Positions 14,617 to 22,705 of a stretch of 28,787 bases of DNA are shown here, piece after piece. The first letter of the stretch is position 1. Each line of letters opens with the position of its first letter. Origin of the DNA: an uncultured Verrucomicrobiales bacterium (lineage in GTDB: Bacteria; Verrucomicrobiota; Verrucomicrobiae; Limisphaerales; CANJSG01). The notes under the pieces are model-generated. The model was not told the DNA's origin. It saw only the letters and a program-made list of their open reading frames with translations, and ran no database searches. Made by a program: the position numbers and the translations under genes. Location of the stretch: assembly GCA_946480965.1 (NCBI GenBank), contig CAMLMI010000015.1:1-28787 (forward strand), in the 5' to 3' direction.

Positions 14617-15600
14617 ATGACCGCTTCTCCTGCTCCAGCGGTTCTCCGGGCGGATCGTCCGCCGGTCTCGGTCCGCGCCTTGGCCGAAGCCGATCTGCCC
14701 GAAGTGGACCGCGTCTTCCGCCTCGCCTTCGGCACCTATCTCGGACTGCCCGAGCCGCTCCAGTTCGCCGCAGGGCGCGATCTCATCGGACAACGCTGGC
14801 GGTGGAATCCGGACGGCTTCCGCGTCGCGGAGATCGGCGGGCAGATCGCCGGTTCCGGCGTGGCCAATCGCTGGGGCAGCGTGGGCTTCTACGGGCCGTT
14901 GACCGTGCTGCCGCAGTTCTGGGATCGCGGCGCGGGGCGGCGATTGCTGGAGGGCGCGATGGAGGATTTTGCGCGGTGGAAAACCCCGTTTGTCGGGCTC
15001 TTCACCTTTGCCCAGAGCACGAAACACGTCGGACTCTACCAGCGGTTTGGCTTCTGGCCGCGCTTCCTCACCGCGATCATGGCCCGGTCGCCGAAAGGCG
15101 AGACGCGCCTGCCGGACAACTCGCTCTTTTCCGCGATGGACGCGGAGACGCAGCGAGACGCGTTGCTCTCCTGCCGGGCGCTGACGGAGCGCGTCTTCGA
15201 GGGGATGGATCTGGGCGAGGAGATCGTGTCCGTCTTCAAGCAGAAGCTCGGCGACACGATCCTGCTCCAAGGAGCCAACGGCGTGGAGGCGGTGGCCGTC
15301 TGCCATTTCGGCACCGGCAGCGAAGGCGGCCCGGACACCTGCTACGTGAAGTTTGCCGCCGTCCAGGGCGGCCCCAAGGCCTGGTGGATCTTCGAGCAGT
15401 TGCTCGACGCCTGCGACGCCCTGGCCGTGCGCCACGGGCTCAAGATGATCGAAGCCGGGGTGAACACCGCGCGCGAGGAGGCCTATCGCCAGATGCTGGC
15501 CAAAGGCTTCCGCACCCAGGTCCAGGGCGTGGCCATGCACAAGGACGGCAAGCCGGGCTATTCGCGCCCCGGAATCTTCGTGCTCGACGATTGGCGCTGA
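14617..15600 (+). CDS. GNAT family N-acetyltransferase
   Basis: This is a 327-residue protein. The first half (residues 17-170) is a GNAT fold: the VRALAEADLPEVDRVF start, central strands VAEIGGQIAGSGVA and the acetyl-CoA loop DRGAGRRLL (103-111) in place of the RxxGxG/A consensus, then HVGLYQRFGFWPR. The second half (about 190-327) seems to be another GNAT-like half (WWIFEQLLDACDALAVRHGLKMIEAGVNTAREEAYRQMLAKGFRTQ), so the protein may be a tandem GNAT with only the first acetyl-CoA site intact. The ATG at 14617 is chosen over an upstream GTG at 14569 that overlaps sufT. It is probably co-transcribed with sufT. The substrate is not predictable. Confidence 0.8.
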   Translation: MTASPAPAVLRADRPPVSVRALAEADLPEVDRVFRLAFGTYLGLPEPLQFAAGRDLIGQRWRWNPDGFRVAEIGGQIAGSGVANRWGSVGFYGPLTVLPQFWDRGAGRRLLEGAMEDFARWKTPFVGLFTFAQSTKHVGLYQRFGFWPRFLTAIMARSPKGETRLPDNSLFSAMDAETQRDALLSCRALTERVFEGMDLGEEIVSVFKQKLGDTILLQGANGVEAVAVCHFGTGSEGGPDTCYVKFAAVQGGPKAWWIFEQLLDACDALAVRHGLKMIEAGVNTAREEAYRQMLAKGFRTQVQGVAMHKDGKPGYSRPGIFVLDDWR

Positions 15601-15604
15601 GGAT

Positions 15605-15650
15605 AAAGCCCCGGACCAAGCGGAGGAAGGATCGTCCGGGGTTTGGGCTT
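15605..15650. terminator. Bidirectional intrinsic terminator between GNAT and MoxR genes
   Basis: An 8-bp stem, CCCCGGAC (15609-15616) with GTCCGGGG (15634-15641), is extended on both sides by AAAG and by TTT...CTTT. The loop is 17 nt. It sits exactly in the 50-nt gap between two convergent genes. Confidence 0.6.
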
Positions 15651-16667
15651 TCAGCCGGCTTTGCCCACCGTTTCCAGCAAGCGCGCGATGATGCCGTCCA
15701 CGGTCTGGCCGTCGGCTTCGGCGCGGTAGTTGAGGAGGATGCGGTGCCGCAGGACGGGGAGCGCGAGCACGCGGATGTCCTCTTCCGTCACGTGGGCGCG
15801 GCCGGCGAGGAGCGCGCGGGCCTTGGCTCCGAGGACGAGGAACTGCGCGGCGCGGGTGCCTGCGCCCCAGTTCACATAGGTGTTCACGAAGTCCGGCGCG
15901 CCGGGCTGGTGCGGACGGGAGGCGGCGGCCAAGCGGACGGCGAACTTCACCAGGTCCTCGCTCACCGGCACGGTGCGGACGAGCTGGTGGAACTGGAGCA
16001 CGTCGTTCGCGTCGAAGAGCGGCTGGATCGGCTCGGGCGCGCGGCCGGTGGTCTGCTGGATGACCTTCACCTCGTCGGCTTCCGGCAGGTAGTTCATCAC
16101 CACGTTGAACATGAAGCGGTCGAGCTGCGCCTCGGGCAACGGATACGTGCCCTCCATCTCGATGGGGTTCTGCGTGGCCAGCACGAAGAACGGCTCCGGC
16201 AACGGATGCCGCATGCCCGACGCGGTCACCTGGTGCTCCTGCATCGCCTCCAGCAACGACGCCTGCGTCTTGGGCGGCGTGCGATTGATTTCGTCGGCCA
16301 GGACGAGGTTGGCGAAGATCGGGCCGGGCACGAAGGCGAGGTGCCGTCCCTCCTCCGTTTCCTGGAGGATCTCGGTGCCGGTGATGTCGGCGGGCATGAG
16401 ATCGGGCGTGAACTGCACGCGGCGGAACTGGAGGTGGAAGATCTGGGCGATGGATTTGACGAGGAGCGTCTTGGCGAGGCCGGGCGCGCCGGTGATGAGC
16501 ACATGGCCGCCGGCGAAGAGCGCGAGGAGGATCTCCTCGATCACGTCCTTCTGCCCGACGATGACCTTGGAGAGTTCGGAGCCGATGGACTCGCGGCTGC
16601 GCGCGAGCTTTTCGACGAGGGCCTGTTCGGGCGGGAGGGCGGCGTTGGGCAGGGGAGGTGGTTGCAT
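15651..16667 (-). CDS. MoxR-family AAA+ ATPase (second paralog)
   Basis: This is a 338-residue protein from the ATG at 16667; a start 11 codons earlier is possible. Motifs are Walker A GAPGLAKT (60-67), VQFTPDLMPADITG (84-97), Walker B LVLADEIN (121-128), sensor 1 ATQNP (164-168) and PLPEAQLDRF (176-185). A lid domain ending in RHRILLNYRAEADG is typical of the MoxR subfamily found with DUF58/BatA operons. It differs clearly from the MoxR at 1745-2692. Its upstream neighbour on the same strand is the DUF4159 gene, but the usual DUF58 and BatA-type genes do not follow; instead a terminator and a convergent GNAT gene come next. Its partner must be encoded elsewhere, or DUF4159 fills that role. 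Confidence 0.92.
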   Translation of the reverse strand: MQPPPLPNAALPPEQALVEKLARSRESIGSELSKVIVGQKDVIEEILLALFAGGHVLITGAPGLAKTLLVKSIAQIFHLQFRRVQFTPDLMPADITGTEILQETEEGRHLAFVPGPIFANLVLADEINRTPPKTQASLLEAMQEHQVTASGMRHPLPEPFFVLATQNPIEMEGTYPLPEAQLDRFMFNVVMNYLPEADEVKVIQQTTGRAPEPIQPLFDANDVLQFHQLVRTVPVSEDLVKFAVRLAAASRPHQPGAPDFVNTYVNWGAGTRAAQFLVLGAKARALLAGRAHVTEEDIRVLALPVLRHRILLNYRAEADGQTVDGIIARLLETVGKAG

Positions 16668-16693
16668 TTTGGAAAGCGGGAAACTCTGAACGA

Positions 16694-16718
16694 TCAACAT
16701 TCAATGCCCAACGTCGAA
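16694..16718 (-). repeat. Short dispersed element, copy B
   Basis: The reverse complement matches 11286-11310 at about 18 of 25 positions, mostly with transitions. A GGAGC/GCTCC hairpin (16726-16738) and a stretch at 16828-16860 reading CCGTGTTTATCTGTATCC lie further along the same 220-nt gap between the MoxR and DUF4159 genes. All three look like decayed intergenic repeats; I see no gene there. Confidence 0.35.
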
Positions 16719-16887
16719 CTCCGAGGGAGCGGCGCTCCTATCAAGGCGAGGACGGAGAACCAAAACCACACATACACACGGGTGGAAAACGGGCAGAGGA
16801 AGTTCAGCGGCCCGCCGCTGCATTCGGATCCGTGTTTATCTGTATCCATCGGTGGTTCCAGTTTGGCTGTGCCTCGCGGGGCGTTCC

Positions 16888-17742
16888 TCAGTGGGTCATC
16901 GTGTAGAAGAGGATGTTGATGGCGAGGGGGTAGTTCTTCTTCTCGGCGAATTCGCGGAAGAAATAGATGTTGTCGCCTTCGCGCTCCCACCCGTCGCCGT
17001 TGTCGGTGTTGTGGCAGGCCAGGGCGATCATGCGGCCCTTGTCGTCGTAGAGGGCGCGGAAGTGGACTTCCTTGGCGTCTTCGCGCTCCCAGGTGATGCC
17101 GGTGTATTCGCTGTCCGTTCCGGTGCCGACGTTCGGTGTCTGGAGCTTGGTCTTATCCAGCTTGAACACGCCGTTGAAGATCGGGTGATCGGCGGGGATC
17201 TCCGTCCACTCCTTGTCGGGAAACGCTTTCTTCATCTGCTCGGCCATGAGTTCCCAGTCCACCTCGCCCCAGAAGTCGTCCATCATCAGGAAACCGCCGT
17301 TGAGCAGGTGTTTCCGCAAGGCCGTGGCCTCTTCGTCGTCCAGATAGAGCGCACCGACTTCGGCCATGTAGATGAACGGGTAGTTGGCCAGCTCCGGATC
17401 GGTCAGCCGGATGGCCACGCCGGTGGTGCGGTCGTCCACCTTCAACGAGGTCATCTGCTGGAGGCGGTAGCCGAGATTCAGCTCGGCTTGGCCGTAACCT
17501 TCATAGTCCGTGCTCCAACCCCCGCGACCGCCATAGCCATTATGGTCGTAGATGATCCGGGCGAAGGTGAAGACATCGTGCTTGAAGGCTTTCGGATTCT
17601 CCCACGCGGGCGGACGTTCGGCGTCGTTGTTGTATTGGAATCGTCTGCCGCCGCCGCGCCGGCCGCCCCATTGGGCGAGGACCGCCCAAGTCGTGGTCAG
17701 CACTGTGGCGACCAAGAAGAATTGGAGGAGTCGGCGTTTCAT
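16888..17742 (-). CDS. DUF4159 domain-containing exported protein
   Basis: This is a 284-residue protein with a clear signal peptide (KRR then a hydrophobic core, cleavage near residue 23, ...AVLAQ). A Gly/Arg-rich stretch follows. The DUF4159 domain runs from about residue 55 to the end: FTFARIIYD, WSTDYEGYGQAELNLGYRLQQMTSL, DPELANYPFIYM, LRKHLLNGGFLMMDDFWG, and a C-terminal NILFYTMTH. The fold is thought to resemble a class I glutamine amidotransferase-like domain without the catalytic residues. DUF4159 genes commonly sit beside MoxR/DUF58 genes. The TPR/peptidase gene ends 12 nt upstream, so the two are very probably co-transcribed. Function unknown; an extracytoplasmic role is likely. Confidence 0.85.
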   Translation of the reverse strand: MKRRLLQFFLVATVLTTTWAVLAQWGGRRGGGRRFQYNNDAERPPAWENPKAFKHDVFTFARIIYDHNGYGGRGGWSTDYEGYGQAELNLGYRLQQMTSLKVDDRTTGVAIRLTDPELANYPFIYMAEVGALYLDDEEATALRKHLLNGGFLMMDDFWGEVDWELMAEQMKKAFPDKEWTEIPADHPIFNGVFKLDKTKLQTPNVGTGTDSEYTGITWEREDAKEVHFRALYDDKGRMIALACHNTDNGDGWEREGDNIYFFREFAEKKNYPLAINILFYTMTH

Positions 17743-17754
17743 AGGAGTCTCGAT

Positions 17755-20469
17755 TCAGAGGCGAAAGGGAGGATAGTTCGGATGCGGTGAAACAGCCGGG
17801 AGGGCCAGTTCACCGGTAGGCGGCACCTGCCGGAAGATTTCCTCCAAAAGCCTGAGAGCGTCGCGGTAGCGCGGCGTTTCCTCCACTGCGGCCAACGCAT
17901 AGACCTTCGCGGTTGCCGGTTGCCCGGCGCGGTTCATCGACCAGGCCACGCGGTATTTCGCCTCGGCCAGATCGGCGGGTTTCAGGGCCAGATAGGCGAG
18001 CCATTCGGCGGCGGCGCCGGAGAACTGCCCGGTGGCGTCCTGCGCTTCGGCCAATCGGCGACGGGCGACGGGCGCTAGGGGATTCACGGCGATGTAGCGC
18101 TGCGCGTTCCGGCGGACGGCATCCCAATCCCCGCGCTCGACGCCCAGCTCCATGAGTCGCTCGAAGGTGTCGAGCGCGGTGGCGTCGATGGAGGCGCGCA
18201 GTTCCCGCACGCGCAGCTCGTTGTTGGTGTCGCCGAGGCCGCGATAGGCCAGCGCCATCAGGGCCAACGCGCTGCCGGGACCGGTCTGGGAAGGGTAGGC
18301 CTGGTGGAGCTTGTTCAGCGGCACGAGAGCCTTGGCCCACTCCTTGTCGCGCAGCGCGGAGCGGGCTTCGGCGGTGAGGATGTAGAAATTCTTCGGATGC
18401 AGCTGGGCCAGCATCTCGGGCGTGGTCGGCACGGACGACTTGGGTTCGTCGAAGTCGAGGTCCGGCGCGAGCTTTTCCGCGCGGTCCTTGGCGAACTTCT
18501 CGAATTCCTTCTCCAGCGAGGCCATCGGCGCGGTGTGGGCGGCGATGGCGGCGTTGATCTCCGTGCCGGTGCCGAGATCGCGCAGGATGTTGCGGATGGC
18601 ACCGACGCCGTAGCGGGCGTTGAGGAACTCCACGGCCAGCGCCGATTCGAAGTAGGCGAACTGGAGCGACTCGCCATCGGACGCGGTGAGGAAGGCGCTG
18701 CTGAGTTCGCTCAACGGCGTCAGCTTCCCGTCGAGGATCCGCTTCCGATAATCGGGCGTCATCTGCTGGCCCCACGCGGGATCGGCCGCCAGTTCCTCGT
18801 GCACGGAAATCCCCTCGCTCAACCACCGCGGCATCTTGTTCTTCGTCAGCGTGAGGGTGACGACGTGGGCGAACTCGTGCCAGAGCACGGCTTCCCAGTT
18901 CGACGGGTTGCCGCCGGCGGAGGCCGGGCTGTTCGCGGTGATCACCTTGCCGAAGCAGACACCGAGAAAGCCCGGGTTGTGCGGCATCCCGAATGTGCGG
19001 ACACCGAAATCGCGCTGGTCGGGGAAGATCTCCACCGTGACGGGTTCGTCGAGTTCGAGGCCGTATTTCTCGCAGAGGTTGGTCCGGGCGCGCTCCAGCA
19101 GCGCCATCACGCGGTCGCCATAGATCGAGGCTTCGTGCTGCGACATGCGGACGACGAAGAAGCGGTTGGTCAACGTGGCGAACTTGGCCATCGAGTCCTT
19201 GAGCGTGGCGAGGTTGAAGGACTCGACGTCGTATTGGTCCGCCTTGTGCGCTTCTTCGACCAGGGCCCAGCCCTCCTCGGTCTTGCCCAGCCGGAGCAGA
19301 TCCTGCGCGAGCTGGACCTTGGCCGGGACGAAATCGGGATCGAAGCCCAGGGCGCGGCGCTGGTGTTCCGCGCCTTCGGCGAAACGATACTTGGCCGACA
19401 ACTGCGCGCCGATGAGATGATCCACGGCCGGGTTGTTCGTCCACCACTTGAGTGCGGAGGCGCGGGCGTCGCGTTCCTGGTCCGGCTGGTTGCGCAGATG
19501 GGCCAGGACGGCTCGGTAGGCCCAGGCCTCGGCGTTCCAAGGATTGGCCTCGAGCACCCGGTCCAAATGCGCATCGGCCTCGGTATAGGCCTCGGCGGCG
19601 ATGAAGTGTTTGGCGAAGAGCAGGCGGGACGGTGCGTGGCGGGGATTCAGCGCGATGGCTTGGACCAACGCATCCAGCATGGCCCCGCGATCATCGGACT
19701 CGAGCGCGGCGGCGAGACCGTGGAAGAAGTCGGCGTCGGTCGGGAACTTCCGGGTGGCTTCGCTGAAGGTCTTCGCGGCGAGGGCGACGTCCTTCTTGGA
19801 CAGGGCCAGTTCGCCGATGGCGAGACGGGGTTCGCGTGATTCCTCGTCGGCGCGGAGGGCGGGCTGGAGAAGCTTGTCGAGGATGTCCTTGGGATCGGCG
19901 CCGAGGTGGAGCAGCACTCGGCCGATGGCGGAAAGGGTCTCGGCGTTGCGGCTGAAAGAATTCTGGTTCTGGAGCAGCTCGTTGACCCGACGCAACTGCT
20001 CCTCCGCCTCGTCCGTCCGGCCCACGGTCTGATAGACGCGATGGGCGACCACCCGCATGGGGATGCTGTAGGAGTAGCGGTTGAGCGCGTTAGAGATGGT
20101 GTTGGCGGCCTCGGGATATTGGCCGGTGTTCAATTGGGAAAGCGCGAGCAGCCGACGCCATTCGTCGTGGCTGTAGTTCTCGGCGATGGCGGCGCGACAT
20201 TGCTCGGCCACCTTCTCGTATTCCCCGGCGAGGAAGAGGTTGCGGGTCGTGGAGATGTCGAGAAGCGCGCGTTGAACGGTGTTGGAGGATTGAGCCCGCC
20301 TAAGAAAGAGGTCGCCTTCGTGCTCCGGCGTAGAGCGTTGGGCGAGAGTCGACGCAACGGTGCCGAGGAAGAGCGCGCCGAGCCAAAGCGTCTGGAGCAG
20401 ACGGGAGCCTGACCGGCGGGACCGGGGCGCGGGTGGGACGGCGGCGGGCGTTTTCGGGAAGGCGTTCAC
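17755..20469 (-). CDS. Large exported TPR protein with HExxH metallopeptidase domain (peptidase MA-like)
   Basis: This is a 904-residue protein starting with GTG. An N-terminal basic, Pro-rich segment and a hydrophobic helix (about 24-44) suggest a signal peptide or anchor. Residues 60-430 are TPR-like helical repeats (for example AGEYEKVAEQCRAAIAENY and NTGQYPEAANTISNAL). A gluzincin-type metallopeptidase domain follows: zinc ligands H531 and H535 with catalytic E532 in HEFAH, and a probable third ligand E552 in PRWLSEG, as in the peptidase MA family. More TPR-like repeats fill about 690-890. The DUF4159 gene begins 12 nt downstream and MoxR follows. It may process or scaffold envelope proteins; the substrate is unknown. 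Zinc ligands are intact, so it may be active. Confidence 0.85.
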   Translation of the reverse strand: MNAFPKTPAAVPPAPRSRRSGSRLLQTLWLGALFLGTVASTLAQRSTPEHEGDLFLRRAQSSNTVQRALLDISTTRNLFLAGEYEKVAEQCRAAIAENYSHDEWRRLLALSQLNTGQYPEAANTISNALNRYSYSIPMRVVAHRVYQTVGRTDEAEEQLRRVNELLQNQNSFSRNAETLSAIGRVLLHLGADPKDILDKLLQPALRADEESREPRLAIGELALSKKDVALAAKTFSEATRKFPTDADFFHGLAAALESDDRGAMLDALVQAIALNPRHAPSRLLFAKHFIAAEAYTEADAHLDRVLEANPWNAEAWAYRAVLAHLRNQPDQERDARASALKWWTNNPAVDHLIGAQLSAKYRFAEGAEHQRRALGFDPDFVPAKVQLAQDLLRLGKTEEGWALVEEAHKADQYDVESFNLATLKDSMAKFATLTNRFFVVRMSQHEASIYGDRVMALLERARTNLCEKYGLELDEPVTVEIFPDQRDFGVRTFGMPHNPGFLGVCFGKVITANSPASAGGNPSNWEAVLWHEFAHVVTLTLTKNKMPRWLSEGISVHEELAADPAWGQQMTPDYRKRILDGKLTPLSELSSAFLTASDGESLQFAYFESALAVEFLNARYGVGAIRNILRDLGTGTEINAAIAAHTAPMASLEKEFEKFAKDRAEKLAPDLDFDEPKSSVPTTPEMLAQLHPKNFYILTAEARSALRDKEWAKALVPLNKLHQAYPSQTGPGSALALMALAYRGLGDTNNELRVRELRASIDATALDTFERLMELGVERGDWDAVRRNAQRYIAVNPLAPVARRRLAEAQDATGQFSGAAAEWLAYLALKPADLAEAKYRVAWSMNRAGQPATAKVYALAAVEETPRYRDALRLLEEIFRQVPPTGELALPAVSPHPNYPPFRL

Positions 20470-20595
20470 GACATTCTCGCTGGCTGGCGGTCCAAGGTGG
20501 CGGGAAATCCGCGAAGCTCAAGCCGACAGGACCGGAAATTCTTCGGGCGGCGGTTCATCCGGGAAAGAGGACGCGGGGAGGACGATCCGGACACG

Positions 20596-20630
20596 AAAAA
20601 AGGCGACGGCTTGGTAGCCGTCGCCTTTTT
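20596..20630. terminator. Strong bidirectional intrinsic terminator
   Basis: AAAAAA then GGCGACGGC (20602-20610), loop TTGGTA, then GCCGTCGCC (20617-20625) and TTTTT. The perfect 9-bp GC-rich stem is flanked by A and T runs. It lies 15 nt after the cytochrome gene stop on the minus strand and separates it from the TPR/peptidase gene. Confidence 0.88.
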
Positions 20631-20645
20631 CGGAAACCGGGGCCA

Positions 20646-21071
20646 TCACTTGGCACCCTGGTCGATCCAAGCGCGGACGAGGGCGAGCTGTTCCTTGGTC
20701 AGAGCCGGAAACTTGTCGCGTTTGTCCAGCGGGGGCATCTCCATCTCGACGACGGCGTCCGCAGCCAGGAGCAAGACGGGGCTCTCGGTGCTCTTGCCGG
20801 GGACGATGCCGACCCCTTCCTTGCCGCCCTTGATCACGGCGGCGAGGGATTCCATCGAATACTTGCCCTTGGGGCGTTCGCCGCTGTGGCACTTCACGCA
20901 GGACTTTTCGAGGATCGGCTTGATGTCGGCCTCGTAGGTCAGGCCCTTCTTGTCGGCGGCGGGCGGGACCTTGCTCAGGTCGGGTTTGGCGTGTTCGTGT
21001 TCGGCGGCGGTGGCCGTCAGGGTCAGGGCGCTGAAAGCGGCCAGGGCGAGGGATTTGGCGAAGGTGTTCAT
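20646..21071 (-). CDS. Exported c-type cytochrome (PSCyt1-like)
   Basis: This is a 141-residue protein with a signal peptide (residues 1-23, ending TATAA). It has a single haem-binding motif C58-V-K-C61-H62 and a likely distal Met ligand near M112 in VEMEMPPLDKR. The LTYEADIKPILEKSCVKCHSG lead-in and the KGKYSMESL segment after the haem site are typical of the cytochrome c domain found in Planctomycetes and Verrucomicrobia, where it often stands at the end of large proteins. Here it is a free-standing electron-transfer protein in the periplasm. The ATG at 21071 starts the signal peptide exactly. A strong terminator follows the stop. The redox partner is not in the window. Confidence 0.9.
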   Translation of the reverse strand: MNTFAKSLALAAFSALTLTATAAEHEHAKPDLSKVPPAADKKGLTYEADIKPILEKSCVKCHSGERPKGKYSMESLAAVIKGGKEGVGIVPGKSTESPVLLLAADAVVEMEMPPLDKRDKFPALTKEQLALVRAWIDQGAK

Positions 21072-21209
21072 GTCGCGGTGTATCGTGGATGTCGGCTTCG
21101 GCGGTCTTCTAGCGGTGTCGGACGAATTTGCCCAGCGTTCATTCAATCCGGGCCGTGTTGGATGACGCCGGGGTTTTCCGTCCCGTTACGGGCAGGTTCG
21201 CCGACGGGT

Positions 21210-21758
21210 TCAATGGCCTTTGCCGGGCGGGCGGTAGGTCAGCCGGTCGATCCAGGCGAGGATCAGGGCCGAGGCCACGAAGGTGACATGGATCACCACC
21301 TGCCAGAGCACGACGTTGTCGGTGACTTTAGGGTTGGTGCCAACCTCGATGAAGGTTTTGAGCAGGTGGACGGAGGAGATGCCGATGAGGGCGGTGGCCA
21401 GCTTGACCTTCAAGACACCGGCGTTGACGTGGGAGAGCCATTCCGGCTGGTCCGGGTGGCCTTCCAACCGTAGACGCGAGACGAAGGTTTCGTAACCGCC
21501 GACGATGACCATGATGAGCAGGTTGGCGATCATCACCACGTCGATCAGCCCGAGGACGATGAGCATGATCTCGGTTTCCTTGAGCGTAGGAACCTTGGCC
21601 AGCAGGTGCCACAGTTCCACCATGAAGTGATAGACATAGACGCCTTGGGCGACGATCAGGCCGAAATAGAGCGGGGCCTGGAGCCAACGGCTCAGAAAGA
21701 TGAAACCACCCACCGTGCCCTTGAAACGGGTGTCTTTTGGATCGTGCAGATTCGACAT
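21210..21758 (-). CDS. YqhA family membrane protein (UPF0114)
   Basis: This is a 182-residue protein with four probable transmembrane helices at about 28-50, 63-88, 116-138 and 148-170. The FLSRWLQAPLYFGLIVAQ start, the MIANLLIMVIVGGYETFVSRL segment (76-96) and WLSHVNAGVLKVKLATALIGISSVHLLKTF (107-136) are the UPF0114/YqhA hallmarks. The function is unknown. The ATG at 21758 gives the standard family start; the frame is open well upstream but those residues are not family-like. It is expressed as a single gene, divergent from the coaB-like gene, with a candidate promoter directly in front of the start codon. Confidence 0.87.
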   Translation of the reverse strand: MSNLHDPKDTRFKGTVGGFIFLSRWLQAPLYFGLIVAQGVYVYHFMVELWHLLAKVPTLKETEIMLIVLGLIDVVMIANLLIMVIVGGYETFVSRLRLEGHPDQPEWLSHVNAGVLKVKLATALIGISSVHLLKTFIEVGTNPKVTDNVVLWQVVIHVTFVASALILAWIDRLTYRPPGKGH

Positions 21759-21767
21759 GCGCGCTTC

Positions 21768-21795
21768 CCCATACTGTCCCGCCGGAACCAGGCAA
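21768..21795 (-). promoter_or_regulatory. Candidate promoter of the YqhA-family gene
   Basis: On the minus strand there is TTGCCT (21790-21795), a 16-nt spacer and TATGGG (21768-21773), with 9 nt between the -10 box and the ATG at 21758. The transcript would be nearly leaderless. Pattern read by eye. Confidence 0.35.
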
Positions 21796-21859
21796 ATGAA
21801 AAGACGGCGGGAAAATTCTTCTGGTGGAAGGAAGGAGATAGGGCGGTGACCGAGCCTTG

Positions 21860-21946
21860 GTAGCGCCGACGTCCCGTCGGCCGTGTCGCAAGCGCCCCAC
21901 TTGGCGGGGCATCCTCCGCCTGGAAGCGCGTCCACGCCGGCGCTAC
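21860..21946. repeat. Pair of inverted GTAG elements in a divergent intergenic gap
   Basis: GTAGC (21860-21864) is followed by stem GCCGACG (21865-21871), loop TCC and CGTCGGC (21875-21881). At the far end CGGCGCTAC (21938-21946) is the exact reverse complement of GTAGCGCCG (21860-21868), so two elements face each other. The second has lost most of its own hairpin. They occupy much of the gap between the YqhA and CoaB-like genes. Confidence 0.55.
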
Positions 21947-22042
21947 GGCAATCGGGACAGTTCCAGCACGGCAAGCCGGTGGCGTGCGCTACGCGCCTCC
22001 CGCCGCTTGCCATCGTTCCGCCGCCGGCCAAGGCTTTGGGCC

Positions 22043-22705
22043 ATGTCGCTGCGCTGCCTCGTCACCGCCGGGCCTACCTTCGAGTCGCTCGACGGTGTCC
22101 GGCGCTTGACGAACTTCTCCACCGGCAAGCTGGGCTGCCGCTTGGCCACCTTTCTCCATGATCGGGGCCATGAAGTTGTGCTGCTGAAGGGCGAGGCCGC
22201 CACTTATGGCGGCGAAACCCGCGCGACGGAGATCCAGCGTTTTACCTCCACCCAGGACTTGCTCGGCCGGTTCCAGGCCTTGGCCGGATCGGGTGTGGCG
22301 GCGATCTATCATGCGGCGGCGGTCAGCGACTTCACCTTCGGCCGTGTCTGCGCCGGTTCGCCGGAAACGGGCCTGAGGCCGATCGCTTCCGGAAAGTTCA
22401 CCACGCGGCAAGGCGCGCTCTGGGCGGAACTCGTCCCGACGCCGAAGATCATCGCCGCGCTGCGCGAGCTGTATCCCGCGACGCGGCTGATCGGCTGGAA
22501 ATACGAGGTGGAGGGAAACCGCGACGCGGTGGTGGCGTTGGCGCGGCGGCAGTTGGCCGAGTGCCGGACCGACGTCTGCGTGGCCAATGGCGGGGCCTAT
22601 GGGTTTGGCTTCGGTCTCGTCACCGCCGAGGGGCTGGAGCATTTCTCCGACACCGACCGGCTCTACGCGGCGTTGGAACGGGCGGGTTCACCGGCCGGAA
22701 TCTGA
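22043..22705 (+). CDS. Phosphopantothenoylcysteine synthetase-like protein (stand-alone CoaB domain)
   Basis: This is a 220-residue protein from the ATG at 22043. The start VTAGPTFESLDGVRRLTNFSTGKLG (7-31) is the nucleotide-binding signature of the CoaB domain (consensus TAGPT...E.iD.VR.i.N.SSGKmG). AAAVSDF (near 92-98) matches the conserved AAVSDY/F segment. CoaB joins cysteine to 4'-phosphopantothenate in coenzyme A synthesis. In most bacteria it is fused to the CoaC decarboxylase; here there is no CoaC domain and no neighbouring coaC gene. The usual VANDV motif reads VANGGAYGFG, and the GFaaEt segment reads GWKYEVEG, so activity is uncertain. Its last 43 nt overlap the convergent GNAT gene. 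Confidence 0.78.
   Translation: MSLRCLVTAGPTFESLDGVRRLTNFSTGKLGCRLATFLHDRGHEVVLLKGEAATYGGETRATEIQRFTSTQDLLGRFQALAGSGVAAIYHAAAVSDFTFGRVCAGSPETGLRPIASGKFTTRQGALWAELVPTPKIIAALRELYPATRLIGWKYEVEGNRDAVVALARRQLAECRTDVCVANGGAYGFGFGLVTAEGLEHFSDTDRLYAALERAGSPAGI

Noticed and set aside
14802..16919. Long plus-strand open frame running from inside the GNAT gene across the MoxR gene
   Set aside because: It is a frame shadow of the GNAT gene and then antisense to MoxR. Both real genes have full family motifs and a terminator between them.
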